From Bretschneidera sinensis (taxonomy: Eukaryota > Streptophyta > Magnoliopsida > Brassicales > Akaniaceae): 64,000 nucleotides of DNA. Below, piece after piece: positions 11,148 to 20,399 of the stretch. The notes below the pieces were generated by a model. The model ran no database searches. It was not told the DNA's origin and saw only the letters and a list, made by a program, of their open reading frames with translations. A program made the translations under genes and the position numbers. Where the stretch lies: contig CM043698.1 in assembly GCA_023935145.1 (NCBI GenBank), positions 20,339,001 through 20,403,000 on the forward strand, given 5' to 3'. Numbering within the stretch: position 1 is the stretch's first letter; every line of letters begins with the position of its first letter.

Positions 11148-11262
11148 AAAACATTACTTCACTACGATATAGGCCACCTTAGAGAAATTGCAGACTTAAT
11201 TTCCTCTCTTTTTCAATGAAATTGCAGAACCATCGTGGAGCCGCGTGAATTAATTTGGATTC
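11148..11262. repeat. Local duplication, block B copy 2
   Basis: It matches 6704-6852: 'aaaacattacttcactacgat', then 'agagaaattgcagacttaatttcctc', then 'ggagccgcgtgaattaatttgg'. The DC1 gene that lies next to copy 1 is absent here. Confidence 0.75.
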
Positions 11263-11275
11263 CTCACGCGCGACT

Positions 11276-11475
11276 GAAAAAGGAAACTTTTAAAAAGTTG
11301 TGTTTGAAATTTGGGATTAAAAAAAAAACTCTTGGGAAGTTGACAAGTTTTATTCGATCTTATGTAGGGATCAAAATTAAAAGAAAACTCATAGGAAATT
11401 GACAAGTTGTGTTCAATCTTATGGAAATTAGGGATCAAGAAAAAAGAAACTCCTAGGAAGTTGTGATCTCCTTTC
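11276..11475. repeat. Degenerate tandem array, block C copy 2
   Basis: About three and a half diverged units of 55-70 bp carry 'gggatcaaaa(t/g)', 'aaactc(a/c)taggaa(a/g)ttg' and 'tt(c/t)gatcttatg'. Related shorter sequence is at 7659-7740. A minus-strand open frame of 85 codons here is a by-product of the repeat. Bases 11476-11900 are AT-rich and hold nothing recognised. Confidence 0.65.
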
Positions 11476-12041
11476 CATTTTTTTGAAAGAGACGACAACC
11501 AGTCCAAAATTGGGCCTAACTTGAATTTCTTTTTATATCCAAGTTAATATGCTAAAATTTTAGAAGTAAATTTAGCTTAAGAAATAAATAAATAAATAAT
11601 ATTATGTTTTGAAATTTTAATTAATTTATATATTAAAATAATTATTTTACAAATAGTTAAAGTGCCAGTTATTTGAATTCTATTCAAACTTTAATTTTAG
11701 GGACCAAATATTAGAATTAAATTTAAATTCAAAATCCAATTTATCTAATAAACTTGAAACAATCATTATCTAATTCTAATTTTATTTAATTTAAACAAAA
11801 TTGGTATTCAATTTAATTTAATTGTACTTTATGAATTGGCCATTTTTTTTTTTGGATTCAAAACAATTTGGCATAAGATTTATAATCACAGATCTTAATT
11901 TTTTTATCTTCTTTGTGCGGCCAACTCACTCAGCCCTAAAAGGGTTTCTTCCTTCCCCTTTCACTTCCTCTACGAAATTCATCCGAATTCCTCCTCGGCT
12001 CCTGAATCATCAACTGATAACTCAATACTGTCTCAATTGCA

Positions 12042-13247
12042 ATGGGGAAAAACGATTTCCTGACCCCTAAGGCGATCGCTAACCGGATCAAAGCGAAGGG
12101 TCTACAGAAGCTTCGGTGGTATTGCCAGATGTGCCAGAAGCAGTGCCGCGACGAGAACGGCTTCAAGTGCCATTGCATGAGCGAGTCCCACCAGCGCCAG
12201 ATGCAGGTATTCGGGCAGAACCCGACCCGGATTGTCGACGGGTACTCCGAGGAGTTCGAGGGCTCCTTCCTCGACCACATGCGCCGCAGCCACCGATTTT
12301 CTCGCGTCGCCGCCACTGTCGTTTACAACGAGTACATCAATGACCGCCACCACGTCCACATGAACTCCACCGAGTGGACCACCCTCACCGAGTTCGTCAA
12401 GTACCTGGGCCGCACCGGCAAGTGCAAGGTCGATGAGACCCCTAAAGGTTGGTTCATCACTTACATAGATAGAGATTCAGAGACAATTTTCAAAGAGAAA
12501 ATGAAAAACAATAGAATAAAGAGCGATATGGTTGAGGAGGAGAAGCAAGAAAGGGAAATCAATAAACAGATCGAAAAAGCCGCTGAGCAGTTAATGGGTA
12601 ATGGTGATGGTAGAAATATAGAGGCTGAAAAGGAGAAGGTGGAGGAGTCCGGAGAGTTGAGGTTGGAGAGTGGGGTTAAGGTTGGGTTTTCCCTTGGGGC
12701 AAATGGGAAACATAAAGAAAGGGGTGAGAGTTCCAGACTGGTTTTCGAAGAGGATGAGAATGAGATGAAAGAGAGAGGGGAGAAGAGGAAAGCAATTGGG
12801 GAATTTGGGAAGTGCGAGAAAGAGAAGAAATCAGCTTTGGAGGAGTTGATGAGGGAGGAAGAGAAGGCGAAGGAGAGGAGTAATAGGAAGGATTACTGGA
12901 TATGCCAGGGGATAATCGTGAAGGTGATGAGCAAGGCTTTGGCGGACAAAGGGTACTATAAGCTGAAAGGGATTGTGAGGAAAGTTATTGATAAGTATGT
13001 TGGGGAGATCGAAATGCTTGATAATAAGCATGTGTTGAGAGTTGATCAGGATGAGCTAGAGACTGTGATTCCACAAATTGGGGGGCTAATGAGGATAGTG
13101 AATGGGGCTTATCGGGGTTCAAATGCTAGGTTGTTGGGTGTGGATACGGATAAGTTTTGCGCAAAGGTGCAGATTGAGAAGGGTCTCTATGATGGTAGAG
13201 TGCTTAAGGCCGTCGATTATGAGGATATATGCAAAATTGCCTTGTGA
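12042..13247 (+). CDS. KIN17: KIN17-type DNA/RNA-binding zinc-finger protein
   Basis: An uninterrupted 401-codon frame starts MGKNDFLTPKAIANRIKAKG, the conserved start of the KIN17 family, so the ATG is secure. A C2H2-like zinc finger uses Cys28, Cys31, His44 and His50. It is followed by the winged-helix-like KIN17 domain (about residues 52-160: GYSEEFEGSFLDHMRRSHRFSRV..YNEYINDRHHVHMNST.W). A Lys/Glu-rich linker with coiled-coil character (about 160-290) leads to a C-terminal region with tandem SH3/KOW-like folds (VKVMSKALADKGYYKLKGIVRKV... and ...GAYRGSNARLLGV). Family members are nuclear proteins that bind curved DNA and RNA and act in DNA repair, replication or mRNA processing. The length is close to plant orthologues (about 400-410 aa). 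The first 400 coding bases are much more GC-rich than the rest of the gene. Confidence 0.95.
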   Translation: MGKNDFLTPKAIANRIKAKGLQKLRWYCQMCQKQCRDENGFKCHCMSESHQRQMQVFGQNPTRIVDGYSEEFEGSFLDHMRRSHRFSRVAATVVYNEYINDRHHVHMNSTEWTTLTEFVKYLGRTGKCKVDETPKGWFITYIDRDSETIFKEKMKNNRIKSDMVEEEKQEREINKQIEKAAEQLMGNGDGRNIEAEKEKVEESGELRLESGVKVGFSLGANGKHKERGESSRLVFEEDENEMKERGEKRKAIGEFGKCEKEKKSALEELMREEEKAKERSNRKDYWICQGIIVKVMSKALADKGYYKLKGIVRKVIDKYVGEIEMLDNKHVLRVDQDELETVIPQIGGLMRIVNGAYRGSNARLLGVDTDKFCAKVQIEKGLYDGRVLKAVDYEDICKIAL

Positions 13248-14640
13248 GTTTAGTGGACAACTTTTGCCAATGGTTATTGCTCAGAATTTGTAATCTATTA
13301 TTAGATGCATGATGTTTGTTTTTATTGTGTATTTTTCGTAAATGGATGGTGGAGAATTGTTTATGAAAGAAGGAACCAAGTTTGCACCGTTTTATCCTTT
13401 CGTTTTTATGTAGTTTTAGAATTTAGCAATTTGTTATAGTTTGATGGTAGAATGTAAGACTTGCTTACTGCAAAGTAATCAATATCAAATATTTCATGGA
13501 AATTGATAGCTTCGATGAAGTAAAATTTTTGTAAATTAGTAGCTTTACTACATCAGAAGTATAAACTTATTCTTAAGATTGCATGTTGTATCTAGGTGAT
13601 GATGACTGATTTTATTCCTCTAATAACTAATTTAAATTGTTAATATATGATATAACATATTTTAGGCAGGGACAGATCCATTCGGGGGGCATGGGGGCAC
13701 TTTCACCCCCAAAAATCTTTAAAATAATTGAGCTTGAAAACACCTGCTGCATAGTTTCTTGAACTGGGGTTGTGCATATGTTTGCCGAAATGCCAATAGA
13801 GCTGCTCATACTCTAGCTAGGGAAGCAAAAAATTTTGGGTCTCTTTGTTGATTACTGGACCAGCTTTTTGGCTTCTTCTTTTAAGAGAGTGGTTGAATCA
13901 GCTATGAGCTACAAGCAGGGTTGACGCAGATGAGCAAATCAACAAGGTAAAAGAAATGGAGTATAATAAGTGAGGTTGGTCTATGGGGGAGATTGCTTAG
14001 GCTTTATGCATGTCGGTGATATATGACGGTATCTGAGAACAAAATTGCAGTGAAGATGGAATTTTATGTCAATAATATGGGTCAGGAGCGTTCGCTTATT
14101 GCCAACCCCTGGTTCTGGTTTTGCCGAGCTTGGAGAAGGGATTATTCCCCAGTGTTTGTTCTTAAAGTTCTGTTGTTTGGATGTTCAATGAAGAAACCAT
14201 TTAGTCTGACTTCATTGTTGGAGTCTACTGAAAAGAAGTTCCTGGGGCTTTCACAATAGAGCAGTATAGATGTAGTTATATTCACAGTTGTGAAAATAAG
14301 ACCAACAAGGAAGTTAACTTTGAGCAATGACATCTATTTTTTGATATTTAAGACGAGTATCCACAAAGAAGATAACATCAGCATTTATTTTTTTTTTTTT
14401 TATAGGACTTGCTTGATTTCCTTCTGTTTATGAGGGTCATTTAGATCCCTTATATTCTAGAAACCATATTCATTGTTTTGAGTTTATAGGAGTACCTGAG
14501 GAGTGAGCCTTTTACTAGCCCTTCCTCACTTGGTTCTATTTCTTCTGATTTATTTGTTTCTTAATTTCAGTAGCTTTGGCAGCAGTAGCTCTTGGTTTAT
14601 TTGGGGATAGCTGAATATCCTAACAATGATCTTCTTCTGT
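13248..14640. other. KIN17 3' flank and unclassified spacer
   Basis: It begins with the likely 3'UTR of the KIN17 gene. Bases about 13665-13735 (gggacagatccattcgggggg ... cacccccaaaaatcttt) look like a fragment of a common plant DNA-transposon end, but no second end was found. Open frames at 13627-13809, 14023-14259 and 14142-14333 show no domain and overlap on opposite strands. Confidence 0.4.
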
Positions 14641-15111
14641 AAACTCTGGAGATTCTGGTGGGCTTGCCTTTAATGATAAAAGGCAATTGTGTTCAGTCCC
14701 TTAAACATGAAAGATGTGGAGAATATATGGTATGTGATACCAACGCCTGTTATCATGCATTTCATCCAGGATTATGAGAAGAATGGAGCATATACAGGTA
14801 ATTCAATTGCAGCCGTTAGCTTTCTGCCCTACTAACTGGCAATGCTGCAACATTAGTCATATCAGCTACATAATTTGTCTTCCTATTTAGAATCTAATAG
14901 TTATCCATCTACATGCTAGGATTCCCAATTTTTGTTGTTGAGTGGCAGAAAATGGAGAATCCTGGTTTGTGCAGGACAATGAGAATGAAACTTGATCAGA
15001 AGGGTTTTCATATCAGAAGAATTGTCCCCTCTGCTCCATACTATGAGGTTTCGAAGCCATCAGATATTATTCTCAGCTTTGATGGGGTTGTTATCGCCAA
15101 TGATGGAACTG
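14641..15111 (+). pseudogene. DEG9-like serine protease fragment
   Basis: The first exon-like part (14641-14797) reads NSGDSGGLAFNDK, containing the GDSGG serine-protease motif. It then has a deletion or frameshift and continues QSLKHE, another 1-base shift, and (D)VENIWYVIPTPVIMHFIQDYEKNGAYT. A GT..AG intron (14798-14919) follows. The second part (14920-15111) reads [17 protein letters not shown]...[37 protein letters not shown], ending at a GTGAGT donor. This is the join of the protease and PDZ domains of plant DEG9 (DegP9), a nuclear Deg protease, recognised from memory. Only about 110 of some 590 residues remain and the frame is broken, so it is a pseudogene. Confidence 0.75.
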
Positions 15112-15171
15112 GTGAGTGTATATTTCTGGTTTGCGTGGAATGCACATAAATACTTTATGCTTACCTGGAGG

Positions 15172-15976
15172 TGCTGTAGAATTGATAAGAGAGATTGAAT
15201 AGAAATTTTGTAGAATTGTTATATTTTGTTATGTTGACAAACTTATATATAGAGCTAAGAATGTTAAACCTAACAGTAATAGGTAACATAAACCAAAAAG
15301 GAAAACCTAATGCATATGTAAAATAGAAAACTATATCTCAGCATTCCCCATAAAAGATGGAGCATATATATGCACCATCTTGATACAAATAGATCCAACC
15401 CGAGCACAACAAGACCTATAAGAACAGCACCGGGTCAACGAGACCCAACAACACAACTGGAACGGATTGTTTTTGAAAAACTGAAAGGCGGTGACTGGAT
15501 TTCACTCAGATTTGAGACAGGAACGGAGCTTCGACGGAAACAGATCTGCGATGGAAAGGGCTACACTTTGTTGACGATGACGCTGGTCTGCGATGAGGAC
15601 AGCAAGCTATGGATCCACATTGGCAGATAGGCAATGACGGACCTGTGATGGAAACAGAGGATGGCTGCGTTTGTTGGAGAATGGTAGAGGAAGATGGTGT
15701 CTGTAGAGTACTAGAGGTTGGCTGACAGCTAGGGTTTTGATTACTGTTTCCTTTTTTTCTTCTTTTGATGGCTTTACCCTTCAGGGTCCCAACGACGATC
15801 TGATACCATGTTGTAGAATTGATAAGAGAGATTGAATAGAAATGTTGTAGAATTATTATAGTGTTATGTTGACAAACCTATATATAGAGTTAGGAATATT
15901 AAACCTAACTGGAATAGGAAAACCTAAACCAGCAAGGAAAACCTAATACATATGTAAAATAGGAAACTATATCTCA
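15172..15976 (-). mobile_element. TRIM-type miniature LTR element (copy 1)
   Basis: Two direct repeats, 15172-15340 (169 bp) and 15809-15976 (168 bp), flank 468 bp without transposon genes. Read on the minus strand each LTR starts TGAGATATAG and ends CTACA(A/G)CA. The 5' LTR is followed directly by TGGTATCAGATC, a primer-binding site for initiator tRNA-Met, which fixes the orientation. The internal region has an 86-codon open frame on the plus strand that is not recognisable. No exact 5-bp target duplication was found. The small size and lack of gag-pol fit a terminal-repeat retrotransposon in miniature. Confidence 0.82.
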
Positions 15977-16146
15977 ACTGGAAGAATCCCATAATTGAGT
16001 GATAAGGCGTTGAATGTGTCGATAGGAGTAGCTTACTGAATCTTTATCTTGGTGATGACAAGAAGGCCAAACATTATATATGAAGTACCAATTGTTTCTT
16101 ATTCAAAAATCTCTTGCAAGAGTTTTGTGGTCCTACATTAGTTGCT

Positions 16147-16396
16147 AGAGAAGGTCTTGAGAGGACTGAGAACTGACTTGATTTTTCCTAGCTGCATTTT
16201 TGTAATCAAGAGAGTTCTTGCATTAATAAAAATGAAATTAGCTCGGAGGAATCAATTTTAGGCTGAATGTTAGAGAAGGTCTTGAGAGGACTGAGAACTG
16301 ACTTGATTTTTCCTAGCTGCATTTTTGTAATCAAGAGAGTTCTTGCATTAATAAAAATGAAATTAGCTCGGAGGGATCAATTTTAGGTTGAATGTG
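16147..16396. repeat. Two-unit, 125-bp tandem duplication
   Basis: Units 16147-16271 and 16272-16396 are almost identical, each beginning 'agagaaggtcttgagaggac' and containing 'gtaatcaagagagttcttgc'. The near identity indicates a recent duplication. There is no coding content. Flanking bases 15977-16146 and 16397-17102 hold no supported gene. Confidence 0.9.
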
Positions 16397-17102
16397 TTGG
16401 CTTAAGAGCAGGTATCACATCCATTGACCTCCATAATATAGATTATTGTATCAAAGTTTGTGTACTCTTTCAGATATGCTGGTTATTGTACAGGTAACCA
16501 AATATGCTAGGGAAGCTTACTTTTAGATTTGGATGTTTCCTCATTTTCCATTGAAAAGTCTCTATTATATTTGGTTCAGGTTCTAAAGCAGGCCTGTAAT
16601 GATCATCTAATGCCAATGGAACAGAAGAGGGATGAATATATCACAATGCAAATGTTCAAAATATCAATAACACAGAACTGCATCATAAATTTTTTTTCTC
16701 AACAGGAAGTTCAATCTATGGTTTAAATGCAACTTTCTGCCTTTATATGTGCAGTAAAGTAACTGAAATTGGTGGCCCATTATGATCACTTTATTGCAAC
16801 TTTTTTCATTTAGGCTTGCTTCATTTAACTTTTTTCTGGTGCAATGGTTTGAACCTGCAACTTCCATAAATCATGTAAAGCGAATTTTTTTTTTGAAGCC
16901 ATGGCCTGCCTAATTTATATATCAGTTTACAATTATTGTGCCATGATTTAGATATTAAATATCAGTTTATATATTTTCTTAATTTGTCATATATTCTTAG
17001 TTGTTAATTATTATTTAATTTGTCTTTGCCTTTGCTTATACATTAAGCCATAAAAGGGCATTGATGAGGTCAGGTGAAAATTTACTTCTAGAGTGTATAC
17101 AT

Positions 17103-17890
17103 CTTTTTTTTAGTGGTAAAACCATAATTGTCAAATCAAGAATTGAAATCTCGATTGTGTGAATCGAGGATTGAATCGTAAGATTCAGTATTAATTCTTA
17201 AAATCAATTTAAATTGACATGTATACATGTAAAACAAACAATATACATTAAAAGTGAAATATTTTAACATATATTGAATGATCATGTGACCAATTGGAAA
17301 AACACTTGTTTACTATGACCTACTTTAATTAATAAATTATAGTCACATAATAGTAATTTGCTAACAACTAATATAGCACAATATAATAAATTAACAAATA
17401 AAAAATAAAGTAATAAAATAAAATAATAGTATTACTATACTTAATACTGTTATGGATTGAAATCAAAGATATGAATGCTACATGAGCTTGTTTGTTTCAT
17501 CACAAAAAGTTTTAGAATCTTAAATTTCTATATTAACTTATGAAAGAGAAAATCTAATGAACTATGTTTATTTTAGTTCTAAACATCTTGTCTCACATCT
17601 TTTTTCTATAATTTTTTTAAAAAAAAATTGTAAATTTTATTGAATCGTATGAATCAAATCTAATCGAAACGAATCATAATGAATCGTACATTCGACATTG
17701 ATTCAAGATTAACTTAGATTCGACATAACGATTTGAAACATTTATGTCTTGAATTGAATCAAATCGTATGAATCGAATCGTGAATCGTAAGATTATGATA
17801 ACTATGGGTAAAACACACCACTCGAACTTGGGACTTTTAGGACGCAATCCCTCAGCCTTAACCAATGAGCCAAGGCCTCATTGGCAAAAT
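17103..17890 (-). mobile_element. tRNA-derived SINE, split by a hAT-like insertion
   Basis: Read on the minus strand from 17890 it starts with a tRNA-like head. An A-box-like GGCTCATTGGTTAAG is followed about 35 bases later by a B-box-like AGTTCGAGTGG. It then continues GTGTGTTTTACC, is interrupted at 17806-17123, and resumes to a short A-tract (T-run 17103-17110 on plus). This is the layout of plant Pol III SINEs. The exact 5' end is uncertain. Confidence 0.6.
17123..17806. mobile_element. hAT-like non-autonomous transposon nested in the SINE
   Basis: It is flanked by an 8-bp direct repeat GGTAAAAC (17115-17122 and 17807-17814), the target size of the hAT superfamily. Its ends are imperfect inverted repeats CATAATTGTCA and CATAGTTATCA (right end complemented), giving the CA..TG form of hAT ends. 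Subterminal regions on both sides are full of 'gaatcgt/gattcga' words, also in inverted arrangement. The 684-bp body has no open frame of note. Confidence 0.75.
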
Positions 17891-18649
17891 GAAATTTGTG
17901 AAGGTTTGAACCCACAAATACTCAAAGAAGGCAATTTATAAGGGGCTCTTGACTCCTAACTCTGCCTACGCTTTGAATAAATGGAACTTGTTGTCATTGT
18001 AAATATAACAATGCAGTAGGTTTAATTTGTTTCCAATGAAATTAACTATATTTCCACAGTTGTAAGGTAGAGCTTTCAGTTACCTAAATATATATGGAAT
18101 TAAAATATATTTAGGTTCAGTCAAATACACAACTTTGGACCATGTGCATAAATAACCGGAGAACTCCAGCCACAAGGGTTTATTGTCGAAATTTATGAAA
18201 CTCACTGTGATTATAACGGTGCAAATGAAGTAATTGAATTTGATGGGCAATGAAATTAAATGTCACAACTTTGTTCATTTAGGTTTTCTTAATTTTACAT
18301 TTTTATTCCCCTGTTCGATCCTGTATCTTCAATAAACTCAGTGTAACGTGGACTTTTTAGTACTATGCTCCGTTCTATATTTAGTTGTCTAATAAGAATA
18401 GATTTGTATAACGGTTGGCTTATATATCAAGCCATGAAGGGGAATTGATGAGGTAAGATCAATTTGTCTTTAAAAAAATATATATCTTAATACCTCAATA
18501 CTGAAAGAAAGTAACCTATAAGACTCATGACTTCTAACACAGTAAGTAGAGTGTCATAAAAACTTGCAGATAGTTTTACTTCATTTTCTTTAGGATGACT
18601 TTTAAATATGTATGGTTAAAATAACTTAGGAACATCATTTTCCCCGGAA
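17891..18649. other. Spacer without recognised feature
   Basis: AT-rich sequence with no open frame over 60 codons and no clear repeat pair. Bases 18410-18460 repeat the words 'gcttatatatcaagccatgaaggggaattgatgaggt', similar to 17035-17075. A small dispersed repeat is therefore likely present in two places. Confidence 0.4.
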
Positions 18650-18654
18650 GTATG

Positions 18655-18739
18655 TGTTGAGATATTTCCTAATTAAATATGTATTAGGTTTCCTAATCTT
18701 TCTTGGTTTATGTTTCCTATTCCTATTAGGAGTTATATT

Positions 18740-18774
<35 letters not shown>

Positions 18775-19629
18775 GTGTTAGTCTGTTCATTAGACACAAC
18801 AATAATAATAAGAGTTCTATAATATTTTTGTTCAATCTCTCTCTTTTTAAACCCTAACCTAAATTTCGACATGGTATTAGAGCTCATGGTTTAGGATCCT
18901 AGTAGTATTTGAGTAAGTCCCCTTAAAAAAAACAAAAGAAGAAGCCCAGTTTTTAGCATATATTATTTTTTTCCAGTATGTTTCTGTCTTTTTCGGTCAT
19001 TCTGTTGGGTTCTGGTTTGGTGCTGAACCCGATCTAGTTCTAGTCAAGTTCTCAGACTCTTCACTCTCGTTTTTGGTCTCTAAGCTATCTTCTTGGGCGC
19101 TGCTGACGCAAGTCTACTGGTGTGGAGGTTGTTGTAGAGGCTGTTTTAGTTGTTGTTGTTAGCTGAGTGAATGAGAAAGTTTCTTGTGTTATGTTGTTCA
19201 CAAAGCCCCAATCCGACCCGTTTCGTACATCCAACCCATGTGAAGAATCTCGTTCCGGTAAAAGTTTTGTAGATCTGGTGGCCCCGTATCTTGTCTATGG
19301 ATCTTGTTGATCCCGAAGTGTTGTGGTCGCTGTTATGAGTTTTGTTTAATTTGGGATTGGATTTATCTTTACCAAGTTTGATGGGTTTATTTGTAATAAG
19401 CATGTGCATGCTTCAACTTGAAGGGGAGTGTTGAGATATTTTGTAATTACATATGTATTAGGTTTCCTAATCTTTCTTGGTTTATGTTTCTCATTCCTAT
19501 TAGGTTATATTCTTAGGTCTATATATTTAGCTGTGTTAGTCTGTTCATTAGACACAACAATAATAATAATAGTTTTTACAATATTTCTATTCAATCTCTC
19601 TTGTTTAAGCCCTAACCTAAATCTCAACA
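18655..19629 (+). mobile_element. TRIM-type miniature LTR element (copy 2)
   Basis: LTRs 18655-18871 (217 bp) and 19429-19629 (201 bp) begin TGTTGAGATAT and end with ACA. A primer-binding site TGGTATTAGAGCTC starts at 18872, and a purine tract (gaaggggag) ends at 19428. A 5-bp target duplication GTATG is at 18650-18654 and 19630-19634. The 557-bp interior encodes no transposon protein. The 5' LTR is longer because of a (TA)n expansion at about 18741-18771. LTR words (atgtattaggtttcct, ttggtttatgttt, cctattcctattagg) are shared with the minus-strand element at 15172-15976, so both belong to one family. Confidence 0.9.
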
Positions 19630-19869
19630 GTATGAATATGCATACTTGGCAATCTTATAATCTGGTTCTCTTCTCTCTCAAAAAGCATTAGCCAGCAACA
19701 CACTCCTGTTCATTAGACACAACAATAATAATAAGAGTTTTACAATATTTCTATTCAATCTCTCTTGTTTAAGCCCTAACCTAAATCTCAACAGTATGAA
19801 TATGCATACTTGGCAATCTTATAATCTGGTTCTCTTCTCTCTCAAAAAGCATTAGCCAGCAACACACTC
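19541..19869. repeat. 165-bp tandem duplication spanning an LTR-host junction
   Basis: Unit 1 (19541-19705) contains the last 89 bp of the TRIM 3' LTR plus the adjoining 76 bp of host sequence. Unit 2 (19706-19869) repeats the same segment almost base for base, including a second copy of the LTR end and the GTATG target site. The duplication therefore happened after the retroelement inserted. Confidence 0.92.
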
Positions 19870-20210
19870 TACCTGTCAGCTGTAGCCTGTCCATAGCTGG
19901 AGAATGGCTGCTGGGCGGTTGTCTCTCCCAATTAGACGCTCAGTTATTTAACTGTCCTCTCTCTGATTGCAGCCACTCTCTTTTTAGTACAGGTGAATTT
20001 TGAAACACCGAAAAGAGGATAGAAGTTCTAATATTTCTTGATTCGTTGTTCATTGTGGATCCAATGCCACTCTCTTTTAAATACAGTTTGTTTTAGTATT
20101 TTGTGGATTATGCTTCTTTTGTTTTGTCCTTTGATGAGTTACTATAAGTAAAAAGATACTAGTAATTCAAAATTCTTGTTGATCAGAATCATTTTCTTTT
20201 GAGGATTCTT

Positions 20211-20234
20211 TTCTCTCTCTCTCTCTCTCTCTCT

Positions 20235-20294
<60 letters not shown>
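20211..20294. repeat. Compound (TC)n(TA)n microsatellite
   Basis: A TC run (about 20211-20234) is followed by an uninterrupted TA run (about 20238-20294). Other TA runs in the window are at 8412-8434, 61768-61789 and 62610-62657. Confidence 0.95.
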
Positions 20295-20300
<6 letters not shown>

Positions 20301-20399
20301 TTTGGATTTTGGTTATTCCCCTGATTTCTAATTGTTGACACCATTTAAGATGATTTATATAATTTAATTTCTCATGGACTCTGTGTCTCTCTCCCCAGT

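Noticed and set aside
12102..12359. Minus- and plus-strand frames overlapping the start of KIN17
   Set aside because: They lie within the GC-rich 5' coding part of KIN17, where stop codons are rare in every frame; the KIN17 frame is fully explained.
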